From positions 1 to 33,835 of IMG/VR virus record IMGVR_UViG_3300035701_008648: DNA of 33,835 bases; one strand, given 5' to 3'. The stretch's first letter is position 1. The number at the start of each line of letters is the position of its first letter. Source of the stretch: a virus. The translations under genes and the position numbers were made by a program. Positions 13,882 through 19,794 of the stretch are shown in pieces. Below the pieces are notes generated by a model. The model searched no databases, was not told the origin of the DNA, and worked only from the letters and a program-made list of their open reading frames with translations.

Positions 13882-14685
13882 ATGAAGACTAGCATATTTC
13901 TGTGTAGGGAATGCGGATCTGACATAAGTCTCAAACCGTCGAACAGGAGGAGCTTTTGTAATTCTGGTTGTTTTGCGAAATGGGCTAGAAAGGTTAAGCT
14001 CAATAACAAACAGGAAAAGAGATATTGTTTGAGATGCGGAGCCGTTTTTGAGGTTGCCAGATCGATTGAACAAAGATTCTGTTCTCGTTCATGTTCGGCG
14101 TCTCACAATAACACGGGAAGGCATCCATCGAGTTCCCAAATAGCAAAACTGAAAGTATTATATGCTGAAGGTAAATTGTATGGGTTGAAGTTGGGGGTTG
14201 AAAAAGCAAAAAAGATCGGAACTAAAATTGATCGGTTATGCCCAGTTTGTGGCAAAAAATACAAGATATCACCGTGGATGTTAGAACATGGCGTCAAGAA
14301 ATTTTGTTCAAAAGAATGTTGTTACAAGAGACCTAATCAGGGAGGTTATCATTCTGGTTCTGTTCGCAATTTTCAATCAGGATGGTACGAATCAACAATC
14401 GCTGGGAAAGTATGGTTGGACAGTTCGTATGAGTTTGTGATGGCTAGATATCTTGATGAGAAAGGTTATAGATGGAAGAAGAATACGAATGGGTTCCCTT
14501 ACGTTGCTATAGATGGAAGCGGTCATCTTTATGTCCCCGATTTTCACATAGCAGATGTTGATTTGTGGGTCGAAACGAAGGGCTATATGACCGAGAACGA
14601 CCAGAGAAAATTTGATGCGTTCCCATATCGTCTTGTGGTGATTACCAAGAAGACCATCTACGACAAGTCAACTTGGGGTTTTTAA
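13882..14685 (+). CDS. PD-(D/E)xK endonuclease with N-terminal zinc fingers (267 aa)
   Basis: The N-terminal half holds several cysteine clusters that look like zinc fingers: FLCRECGSDIS, FCNSGCFAKW, YCLRCGAVFE, FCSRSCSASH, LCPVCGKKYK and FCSKECCYK. The C-terminal domain reads WLDSSYEFVMARYL, then VPDFHIADVDLWVETKGY, the E...PD...ExK core of this nuclease fold. This matches free-standing phage homing endonucleases. The GTG/ATG choice is unclear: ATG 13882 overlaps a three-codon ORF (ATG CTA GTA TGA) that has the strong GGGGAGG site, so its translation may be coupled. It directly follows the structured RNA and precedes tRNA-Arg. AT-rich. It may be a homing gene that replaced IscB, or an unrelated insertion. 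Confidence 0.8.
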   Translation: MKTSIFLCRECGSDISLKPSNRRSFCNSGCFAKWARKVKLNNKQEKRYCLRCGAVFEVARSIEQRFCSRSCSASHNNTGRHPSSSQIAKLKVLYAEGKLYGLKLGVEKAKKIGTKIDRLCPVCGKKYKISPWMLEHGVKKFCSKECCYKRPNQGGYHSGSVRNFQSGWYESTIAGKVWLDSSYEFVMARYLDEKGYRWKKNTNGFPYVAIDGSGHLYVPDFHIADVDLWVETKGYMTENDQRKFDAFPYRLVVITKKTIYDKSTWGF

Positions 14686-14695
14686 GTAGTTCAAC

Positions 14696-14772
14696 GCCCC
14701 CGTGGTCCAATGGAAGGGCACCGGCCTCCGAAGCCGGATTTCATGCCAGTTCGAGTCTGGCCGGGGGCGCCA
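14696..14772 (+). tRNA. tRNA-Arg (anticodon CCG)
   Basis: The acceptor stem is GCCCCCG/CGGGGGC, with discriminator G and encoded CCA. The anticodon arm CCGGC-CTCCGAA-GCCGG gives CCG, which reads CGG. The operon 1 leader contains one CGG codon, directly before its Met-Met-Trp run. Confidence 0.92.
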
Positions 14773-14786
14773 ATTTGGCATCTTGA

Positions 14787-14885
14787 TTGAACCTCCCCAT
14801 GGATGAACAACTTCACCCAGATGCCAATGTTTACCACGCAGTGATAAATGCCATTCTAGTGAAAAAGGGTCAACAGGAGGTTCAA
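14787..14885 (+). promoter_or_regulatory. Possible ribosome-site-sequestering stem
   Basis: TTGAACCTCC (14787-14796) is perfectly complementary to GGAGGTTCAA (14876-14885), which contains the ribosome site directly before ATG 14886. Pairing would block translation of the small zinc-ribbon gene. The same GGAGGTTCAA string ends the structured RNA at 13864. Confidence 0.5.
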
Positions 14886-14993
14886 ATGTCCTGCACAAAG
14901 TGCGGTTCGGAGATGGCCAGGGTCTGCGACCCCGTGACTCGCAAGTGCTTCTGGAGGTGCCCGAAGTGCGGCCGAACCGAGTCCTGCAGATAG
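14886..14993 (+). CDS. Mini zinc ribbon (35 aa)
   Basis: The frame from ATG 14886 has two cysteine pairs, MSCTKCGSEMAR and FWRCPKCGRTESC, about 20 residues apart, with a further Cys in each half. This is a complete minimal zinc ribbon. GGAGG precedes it at short spacing. A longer in-frame start at 14787 exists but has no ribosome site and would read through the putative stem. Function is unknown; it may bind nucleic acid or protein. Confidence 0.6.
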   Translation: MSCTKCGSEMARVCDPVTRKCFWRCPKCGRTESCR

Positions 14994-15028
14994 CCTCATA
15001 TTTTTCTTTCTTCCCGACCGCGATGCCG

Positions 15029-15034
15029 TATAAT
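15029..15034 (+). promoter_or_regulatory. -10 box before the 15088 gene
   Basis: A perfect TATAAT, 53 bases before the start codon, with only a weak TTTCTT at the -35 position. Confidence 0.4.
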
Positions 15035-15087
15035 GTCCGCCAGTAAGAAACACTGTTAAACCATCACAACACAATACGGAGGCAGCG

Positions 15088-15618
15088 ATGGAAGCAAAGG
15101 TAACGATCCGAGGAACATCACCACTTCTCATGCACAGGTATCCCCTGGAGCCGATCGAGGGCTTGGACAAGAAGCCCAAGGAAGAGCAGGCCGAGGTGTC
15201 CGCCTACAGGATTCCGAGGACGGACGAGCTCTACATCCCCGGCTGCGCGATCCAGAGGGCCCTCACGAAGGCCGCGGCCTATTCCAAGGGCAAGGGCAGG
15301 GGCTCGCTGATGAAGGTTGCGGCCGCCTGCATGCTGGTTCAGCCGGAGTTCGTCGGGCTCGGCACGAAGAAGTATGAGATCGACTCCCGCGCGGTGGTCG
15401 TACCGGCAACCAAGGGCCGGATCGTCAGGCACCGTCCAAGGCTCGACAGCTGGAAGGTCACCTTCAAGCTCGGGTGGGACGAGACCCTCATCACCGAGAT
15501 GCAGGTCAAGCGCATTGTCGAGGACATGGGCAAGCGCGTTGGGCTGCTCGACTTCCGCCCGTCCAACAACGGCTCCTTCGGGTGCTGCGAGTTGGCCAAG
15601 TGGGAGAGGATGAAATAG
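15088..15618 (+). CDS. Uncharacterised phage-type protein (176 aa)
   Basis: It starts with MEAKVTIRGTSPLLMHRYPL and continues with YIPGCAIQRALTKAA, a conserved-looking pattern of strand, loop and helix. The C-terminus has GRIVRHRPRLDSWKVTF and VGLLDFRPSNNGSFGC. I have seen this general pattern in unnamed phage and mobile-element proteins, with a two-part ferredoxin- or RAMP-like outline, but I cannot name a function. GGAGG precedes the ATG by 7 bases. It lies directly upstream of the pentamer array, with only 6 bases from its stop to the first word. Confidence 0.8.
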   Translation: MEAKVTIRGTSPLLMHRYPLEPIEGLDKKPKEEQAEVSAYRIPRTDELYIPGCAIQRALTKAAAYSKGKGRGSLMKVAAACMLVQPEFVGLGTKKYEIDSRAVVVPATKGRIVRHRPRLDSWKVTFKLGWDETLITEMQVKRIVEDMGKRVGLLDFRPSNNGSFGCCELAKWERMK

Positions 15619-15624
15619 GATTTG

Positions 15625-16422
15625 GCAGGCTTCGTTGCGGTCGGGCGTGGCAATCTGAGGTAATGTGGGGTTTGGTCTGGTGGGGTGTGGTTTGGTTTCC
15701 GGTTCAGATATGCCCGCCTGCCGCCGGTTTCGGCCGCCGATTTGATGCAAGGTGAGTTCAGCCAATGTGAGGTCTGGTAAGCTAGGGTGTGGTCTGGTTT
15801 TTCCGGATCTTTTTGTGACGTTTTTGTGGCAAGCTTAGGTTTGCTGATGTGTGGCGAGGTGAGGTGGGGTTTTGTTTTTAGGCTCTATTTTGATTTCTGC
15901 CACGTTTGAAATGGCAAGCTCCGGTGAGCCAAGGTATGCTGATGTATGGTGAGGTGGGGCCTGGTTCGGCTATAATGGGGTCGTGCGGCCGGCGTTTAGT
16001 TGATTTTGGTGCGGTTATACGCACTATGGCAAGGTGGGGCTATGCACGGTAAGGTGATGCGATGTATGGCCGGCTTTGGTCAGCTGAGGTGTGGTGAGGT
16101 TTTCTTCCGTTAAGCATCATGTTCTGATGCTGCTGGAGATAGATGGATTTGTGAACGGGCAAGGTGATGCGTGGTAAGCTATTGTAGAGCGTGGTGGGGT
16201 CTGGTTTGGTAAGGTGTGGTTTGGCTTTTGCGAGCATACCGTGCATCAGTTGATTTGTGAAGTTTCAGTGCGGCCAGGAACGGCAAGGCGAGCTCGGCTA
16301 GGGTGAGCTGAGGCATGGTTGAACAAGGGTTTGCGACTCCGTTCCGGCATATGCGTTTTATGGTCAGCCAAGCTACGGCCTGGTGAGGTTAGCTATGGTT
16401 TGCTGAGGTGAGGCAAGGTTAT
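15625..16422 (+). repeat. Array of eight clusters of degenerate pentamers
   Basis: No gene is seen. The plus strand is built of five-base words of the form (G/C)(T/C)NN(G/T), such as GTGAG, GTGGG, GTTTG, CTGAG and GTAAG, kept in strict five-base phase. Eight clusters: 15625-15699 (15 words), 15747-15801 (11), 15829-15873 (9), 15914-15998 (17), 16029-16103 (15), 16159-16228 (14), 16283-16332 (10) and 16363-16422 (12). Six clusters open with GCAAG and most close with a T-rich word (GTTTT, GTTTC, GTTTA, GCTTT, GTTAT). Spacers of 27-55 bases are ordinary sequence and do not keep phase. Function is unknown. Confidence 0.85.
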
Positions 16423-16423
16423 T

Positions 16424-16642
16424 TTGAGCAGGATAAGCGACGAACTGGAGCGGGGCGGTTGGCAGCGCGACGACGGCTGGACTATGCCGGCGTACCGCAG
16501 AGCCGCTGGCGGCAGCGTTCAGCTGCTCAGCCTCTCCCCAAACCGTTCGACGTGGTTTCTGTTCGTCGACCAGGTGTCAACGTTTCACCACAAGAACATA
16601 TTGTCGGTGATGAAGCAAGCAGACAGGAGACGGCAAGGATGA
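16424..16642 (+). CDS. Small protein coupled to the patatin gene (72 aa)
   Basis: The frame from TTG 16424 reads MSRISDELERGGWQRDDGWT, continues with strands (SVQLLSLSPNRSTWFLFVDQ), and ends at a TGA that overlaps the patatin ATG as ATGA. The strict coupling and natural composition support a real gene. The TTG start has only a weak AAGG upstream and lies right after the last pentamer cluster. Unknown function; a partner or regulator of the phospholipase is possible. Confidence 0.6.
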   Translation: MSRISDELERGGWQRDDGWTMPAYRRAAGGSVQLLSLSPNRSTWFLFVDQVSTFHHKNILSVMKQADRRRQG

Positions 16643-17478
16643 GCGCGACATGCAAGTGTCTGGCCTTGGACGGCGGCGGGGTCTTCGGCATAGGCCAGGC
16701 CCTGATACTGTCGCAGGTTGACGTTTCCAAGTTCGATTTCCTCGTTGGGACGTCCATAGGATCCGTGATAGCCGCCTCGATCGCGTCGGGGATCGACACC
16801 GCCGTTATCCCGGAGTTCTTCCACGAGGAGATGCCTAGGATCTTTGACAGGTCCTTCTGGAGGAGGATCAACCCTCTCAATTCCAAGTACCCTGACACAG
16901 CCCTCAACGCCGCCCTCATCGGCCTTCTGAAGGGCGAGTTCGGAGCCGTTCGGAAACCACTTTTCATAACCGCCGCCAATTTGGCCGAAAAGAAGCTTAA
17001 GGTCTTCGAGTCCACCGACGTTCGGGACGGGGCGTCTCCGCTGTGGGACGTCTGCAGGTCGGCAGTTGCGGCAGAGACCTATTTCCAGCCATGGAACGGA
17101 TATGCGGACGGCGGCGTCTTCGCCAACAACCCGTCGATGGTCGCTGTCGCAGGCGCGTCGGCGAAGTTTGGCGTGGAGCCGTCGCAGCTCGAACTGTGCT
17201 CCATCGGAACGGGATCATGCTCCAAGGCGGCGTTCAGGTCGGGTGAGGACCATTCGATCGTCTGGTGGGGCAGGTGGTTGCTCCAGGCCCTCCTCAACGG
17301 GTCGGCCAACACGATGCACGAGTTCTTCGTCAACTCCATGAGGTGCAAGAAGCACCTGAGGATTGATTTCGTAAGGGACGAAAAGTGGGGTATGGACAGC
17401 CCCAAGGACATGCTCAAGGCCGAAAAGGCGTGGGCGGATGACATCAAGAGGGGCGTCGACCTCGTGTCGGCGTTTTGA
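16639..17478 (+). CDS. Patatin-like phospholipase (279 aa)
   Basis: A serine lipid acyl hydrolase. The oxyanion loop is LALDGGGVFGIG (8-19). The nucleophile elbow is FLVGTSIGS with Ser39, and the catalytic partner is Asp157 in YADGGVFANNP. These are the Ser-Asp dyad motifs of patatins, and the protein is full length for a single patatin domain. No signal peptide is seen. The start is ATG 16639 after AGGAGA; the longer frame from 16408 would read into the pentamer array and is rejected. In the phage it might attack host membrane lipid or act in lysis. CBASS effectors also use this fold, but no cyclase gene is nearby. Confidence 0.92.
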   Translation: MSATCKCLALDGGGVFGIGQALILSQVDVSKFDFLVGTSIGSVIAASIASGIDTAVIPEFFHEEMPRIFDRSFWRRINPLNSKYPDTALNAALIGLLKGEFGAVRKPLFITAANLAEKKLKVFESTDVRDGASPLWDVCRSAVAAETYFQPWNGYADGGVFANNPSMVAVAGASAKFGVEPSQLELCSIGTGSCSKAAFRSGEDHSIVWWGRWLLQALLNGSANTMHEFFVNSMRCKKHLRIDFVRDEKWGMDSPKDMLKAEKAWADDIKRGVDLVSAF

Positions 17479-17482
17479 CGGC

Positions 17483-17686
17483 ATGGCGACGACAGCGACA
17501 TGGCATGCGAGTCTGGACTGCGACTGCCCGAAATGCGGCGAATATGTTGACCTTCTGAAATATCCCGATTTCTGGGACGGCCGATCCATGCTTGAGGTGG
17601 CCGAGCACGGCACGCCAGCGACGAAGGACATGGAAGTCGTGTGCCCTGAATGCGGAGCAGAGTTCACAGTGGATTGCGAATGGTAG
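17483..17686 (+). CDS. Zinc-ribbon protein (67 aa)
   Basis: Two CxxC pairs, CDCPKCGEYVDLL near residue 13 and VVCPECGAEFTVDC near the C-terminus, frame a central segment (YPDFWDGRSMLEVAEHG). This is a simple zinc ribbon. The start is ATG 17483, 4 bases after the patatin stop, so the gene is part of the same operon. No strong ribosome site. Function unknown. Confidence 0.7.
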   Translation: MATTATWHASLDCDCPKCGEYVDLLKYPDFWDGRSMLEVAEHGTPATKDMEVVCPECGAEFTVDCEW

Positions 17687-17707
17687 TGAAACAAAAGGAG
17701 AAGCAAA

Positions 17708-17929
17708 ATGGCCAAGGAAACGCTCAGGAAGAAGATAATGTGGGAGATTGACCTCGACATCGATGACGGGACCTATGCCAAGCTCAAGGAACTCGGCCTC
17801 GCCATGATCCGCGAGGACGGGGCGGCTCTCGCAAACTACGCCGCCGTGAAGGTTCTTGAACAGTATTTCAAGGGCTATGCTGACGGCCAGAAGAAGGCGC
17901 TCAAGAAAGCCCGCGGGAAAAGGACATGA
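17708..17929 (+). CDS. Small hypothetical protein (73 aa)
   Basis: I do not recognise this protein. It is a helical, charged protein: MAKETLRKKIMWEIDLDI, then YAKLKELGLAMIREDG and a Lys-rich tail (KKALKKARGKRT). A strong AAGGAGAAG site lies before the ATG. Its stop overlaps the DNA glycosylase ATG as ATGA, so the two are coupled. The basic tail could touch nucleic acid. Confidence 0.75.
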   Translation: MAKETLRKKIMWEIDLDIDDGTYAKLKELGLAMIREDGAALANYAAVKVLEQYFKGYADGQKKALKKARGKRT

Positions 17930-18594
17930 GCATCCGCGAGATGGAGGAGTTCGCCGTCTTCTGCGTCTGCGTCGCGGGAAAGACGGCCGACCACGCCACC
18001 AAGGCCGTCAGGCGCCTCCTTTCCGGCCACATCGGCAGCCCATTTGCGGCAATCAGGCTCCTGCATGCGTCCGACGGCCTGCCGGTGGCACTCAGGGCCG
18101 CCAGGACGGGAAACTACCGGAAGCTCTCAAGGGCGCTGCCGGAGCTCGCGCGCTCCGGGCTGGATCTCAGACGGTGTTCCGTCGCCGACCTTGAGGCCCT
18201 GTACGGCGTGGGGCCGAAGACGGCCAGGTACTTCATACTGCACACCCGTCCGGACGCAAGGGTGGCCGCATTGGACACCCATGTTCTCAAGTACCTCTCG
18301 ACGCTCGGACACGAGGTTCCGAAGTCGACGCCGTCCAGCGGGAGGAGATATGCCGAACTTGAAAAGGCGTTCCTTGCCGAAGCCGACAGTTTAGGTCTTA
18401 GTCCGGCACACTTGGATCTTCTGGTGTGGACAAGTTATTCGAAGTCCGCCCTGCCGTCCTACCATGAGGGCGAGGCGAAGAAATTCGGGGTCTGTACTGG
18501 GAGGATACCCAAGCAATTGGTTGTTGAACGGTTGATGAAAGGAGTAAAAGCTCATGACAATACGAGTCACAGACAAGATCATCAGAGCCAGTAA
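17926..18594 (+). CDS. HhH-GPD DNA glycosylase (222 aa)
   Basis: Base-excision repair enzyme of the endonuclease III superfamily. The helix-hairpin-helix reads LEALYGVGPKTARYFIL (89-105), with Lys98 at the position of the Schiff-base lysine of bifunctional glycosylases. The catalytic aspartate is Asp117 in VAALDTHVLKYL. The four-cysteine iron-sulfur cluster of typical Nth is absent from the C-terminus, so this is a cluster-less form. The length fits. It overlaps the genes on both sides. The substrate base is unknown; it could repair or remove a modified base in phage or host DNA. Confidence 0.85.
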   Translation: MSIREMEEFAVFCVCVAGKTADHATKAVRRLLSGHIGSPFAAIRLLHASDGLPVALRAARTGNYRKLSRALPELARSGLDLRRCSVADLEALYGVGPKTARYFILHTRPDARVAALDTHVLKYLSTLGHEVPKSTPSSGRRYAELEKAFLAEADSLGLSPAHLDLLVWTSYSKSALPSYHEGEAKKFGVCTGRIPKQLVVERLMKGVKAHDNTSHRQDHQSQ

Positions 18595-18886
18595 ACTGCT
18601 GATGAAGGAGAACGGGGGTATCAGGGCGTGCCATTGCCCTTTGTCTCTGGCGTTGAACCAGCAGACTGACCGCACCTGGTTCATCGGAGGTGTGGATGGC
18701 GGGATCAACGCCTTTTCATGGGGAGAAGACAAGTGCCATGTGGCATTGGGCGACAAGGCGGAACGGTTCAACAGAAAATGGGAAAACGGTGAGAAAATCA
18801 AACCGTTTTCATTTGATTTCCCCGATAAGGCTGGCAAGGTCTTGATAGTTACCGACAAGGCTGGCAAAATGCGTTTGTCCGCTTGA
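18554..18886 (+). CDS. Hypothetical protein (110 aa)
   Basis: I do not recognise this protein. It begins MTIRVTDKIIRASKLLMKEN. A short pattern, RACHCPLSLALNQQTDRTWF, is followed by strands and a C-terminus rich in Lys and Gly (FPDKAGKVLIVTDKAGKMRL, in which DKAGK occurs twice). A GGAG site lies before ATG 18554, inside the end of the glycosylase gene, giving a 41-base overlap. It is probably one transcript with it. Confidence 0.75.
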   Translation: MTIRVTDKIIRASKLLMKENGGIRACHCPLSLALNQQTDRTWFIGGVDGGINAFSWGEDKCHVALGDKAERFNRKWENGEKIKPFSFDFPDKAGKVLIVTDKAGKMRLSA

Positions 18887-18914
18887 GGGCTGATGTGACG
18901 CGAAGGAGGCGACT

Positions 18915-19208
18915 ATGTCCGTGATCAGACGCAAGCTGAACGAAGGGGAGCACAGCATCCCCGAACAGATTTCGACTCTCATTGACTCTCCCGATGAAAC
19001 AACAAGGGGACTGGTCAAGGCAGTATTCAAGCGCAAGTCGAACGGAGAAGGGGAACTTAGTATCCCCCAACAGATTTCCGAAAGGATCCGTTTGATCTGC
19101 GGATGGGACGAAGTGGACTTCTACAGCCAGACTGGACACGGCTGTATGCTTGAGGACGGGTTTATGATGGGTCTGTGGCTCGGGTGCAGAAGCGGATCGG
19201 GAAGTTAA
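18915..19208 (+). CDS. Hypothetical protein with internal repeat (97 aa)
   Basis: I do not recognise this protein. Two halves repeat the same core: NEGEHSIPEQISTLID and GEGELSIPQQISERIR, each after a basic stretch. The C-terminus is Gly-rich (MMGLWLGCRSGSGS). GGAGG lies 7 bases before the ATG. It is the last gene before the operon 2 promoter. Confidence 0.75.
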   Translation: MSVIRRKLNEGEHSIPEQISTLIDSPDETTRGLVKAVFKRKSNGEGELSIPQQISERIRLICGWDEVDFYSQTGHGCMLEDGFMMGLWLGCRSGSGS

Positions 19209-19224
19209 TATCCTGTGATCGGGC

Positions 19225-19253
19225 TTGACACCGACGCAGGAATATGGTTGAAT
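19225..19253 (+). promoter_or_regulatory. Promoter of tRNA operon 2
   Basis: A perfect TTGACA (19225-19230), a 17-bp spacer and TTGAAT (19248-19253), with TG one base before the -10. The predicted start is near 19260, about 24 bases before the leader ORF. Confidence 0.8.
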
Positions 19254-19283
19254 GTCTGTGAAAGATTGGGAAAGGCAAGAACG

Positions 19284-19358
19284 ATGAGCTTTGTGAACCA
19301 ACAGAACCAGCAGAATAGCCTGTCGCCCGGGGGCGACTGGGCAGGCTGGGTTCTGTAG
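19284..19358 (+). CDS. Leader peptide of tRNA operon 2 (24 aa)
   Basis: The ORF begins MSFVNQQNQQNSLSPGG and ends WAGWVL. AAAGG precedes the ATG by 8 bases. Codons 5-11 are all Asn (AAC, AAT) or Gln (CAA, CAG). The four tRNAs downstream are Gln(CTG), Asn(GTT), Asn(GTT) and Gln(TTG), which read precisely these codons. The control region after the codon run can fold into mutually exclusive hairpins and ends in an intrinsic terminator. A ribosome stalled at the Asn/Gln run would cover the first strand of the protector hairpin. This is the classic attenuator layout; its use for tRNA genes is the unusual point. Function is inferred. Confidence 0.8.
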   Translation: MSFVNQQNQQNSLSPGGDWAGWVL

Positions 19359-19383
19359 GGACCCAACTTGAGAAAGACCAGCC
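19317..19383 (+). promoter_or_regulatory. Candidate attenuator with alternative hairpins
   Basis: Strand 1 AGCCTG (19317-19322) pairs with strand 2 CAGGCT (19342-19347) around an inner TCGCCC/GGGCGA stem. Strand 2 GGCTGG (19344-19349) can instead pair with CCAGCC (19378-19383), which is the 5' side of the terminator. The first fold allows termination and the second disrupts it. Strand 1 starts directly after the Asn/Gln codons. Confidence 0.65.
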
Positions 19384-19410
19384 CCTGGGCGGAAGCCCTG
19401 GGGCTTTTTT
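19380..19410 (+). terminator. Intrinsic terminator between leader 2 and tRNA-Gln
   Basis: AGCCCCTGGGC (19380-19390) pairs with GCCCTGGGGCT (19395-19405), with a GGAA tetraloop and one T-T mismatch, followed by six T. It lies 18 bases before the first tRNA. Confidence 0.88.
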
Positions 19411-19428
19411 GTTTTAATGATCTTTGAA

Positions 19429-19503
19429 TGGGGCGTGGTGTAATTGGCAGCACGAGGCGCTCTGAACGCCTTAGAGTGGGTTCGAGTCCTGCCGCCCCAG
19501 CCA
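19429..19503 (+). tRNA. tRNA-Gln (anticodon CTG)
   Basis: The acceptor stem TGGGGCG/CGCCCCA starts with T as bacterial Gln tRNAs do. Discriminator G and encoded CCA. The anticodon arm AGGCG-CTCTGAA-CGCCT gives CTG, reading CAG. Confidence 0.92.
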
Positions 19504-19512
19504 TTTTGAGAT

Positions 19513-19611
19513 ACGGGAATTGGCCTAATTGGTAAGGCGTGGGCCTGTTAAGCCCATCAAGATAGCTCTAACCGGCTATGTGTCCAGGTTCGAGTCCTGG
19601 TTCCCGTGCCA
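19513..19611 (+). tRNA. tRNA with anticodon GTT and a long variable arm (Asn?)
   Basis: The acceptor stem is ACGGGAA/TTCCCGT, with discriminator G and encoded CCA. The anticodon arm TGGGC-CTGTTAA-GCCCA gives GTT (Asn codons). Between the anticodon and T arms is a 27-base region with an ATAGC/GCTAT stem, like the class II variable arm of Ser, Leu and Tyr tRNAs. Asn tRNAs normally have short variable loops. The charged amino acid is therefore uncertain. Confidence 0.8.
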
Positions 19612-19619
19612 TTTTCGAT

Positions 19620-19694
19620 TCGGGCGTAGTTCAATGGTAGAACGCGGGATTGTTAATCCCGAAGTTGGTGGTTCGAGCCCACCCGCCCGAGCCA
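19620..19694 (+). tRNA. tRNA-Asn (anticodon GTT)
   Basis: The acceptor stem is TCGGGCG/CGCCCGA, with discriminator G and encoded CCA. The anticodon arm CGGGA-TTGTTAA-TCCCG gives GTT. Normal short variable loop. Confidence 0.92.
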
Positions 19695-19701
19695 CCTTTA
19701 T

Positions 19702-19776
19702 TGGGGACTGGGATAGCGGAAGTCCGGGAGCCTTTGAAGCTCCTATAGTCTGGTTCAACTCCAGAGTCCCCAGCCA
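19702..19776 (+). tRNA. tRNA-Gln (anticodon TTG)
   Basis: The acceptor stem is TGGGGAC/GTCCCCA, with discriminator G and encoded CCA. The anticodon arm GGAGC-CTTTGAA-GCTCC gives TTG, reading CAA. With the CTG species both Gln codons are covered. Confidence 0.9.
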
Positions 19777-19779
19777 CTG

Positions 19780-19785
19780 TATAAT
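19780..19785 (+). promoter_or_regulatory. -10 box just before the Lar-like gene
   Basis: A perfect TATAAT ends 9 bases before ATG 19795, so a transcript from it would have almost no leader. No clear -35. No ribosome site is visible for the gene. Confidence 0.45.
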
Positions 19786-19794
19786 AACGATGCT

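Noticed and set aside
14785-14804. Inverted copy of the RNA end as a transposon boundary enclosing the nuclease and tRNA-Arg
   Set aside because: Similarity is limited to about 18 bases and is better explained by the ribosome-site complement; no second hairpin is present.
15971-15976. TATAAT inside the pentamer array
   Set aside because: It arises from adjoining words, has no -35 and no gene follows within 400 bases.
16408-16638. N-terminal extension of the patatin ORF
   Set aside because: No homology to patatins; AGGAGA and the ATGA overlap support the start at 16639.
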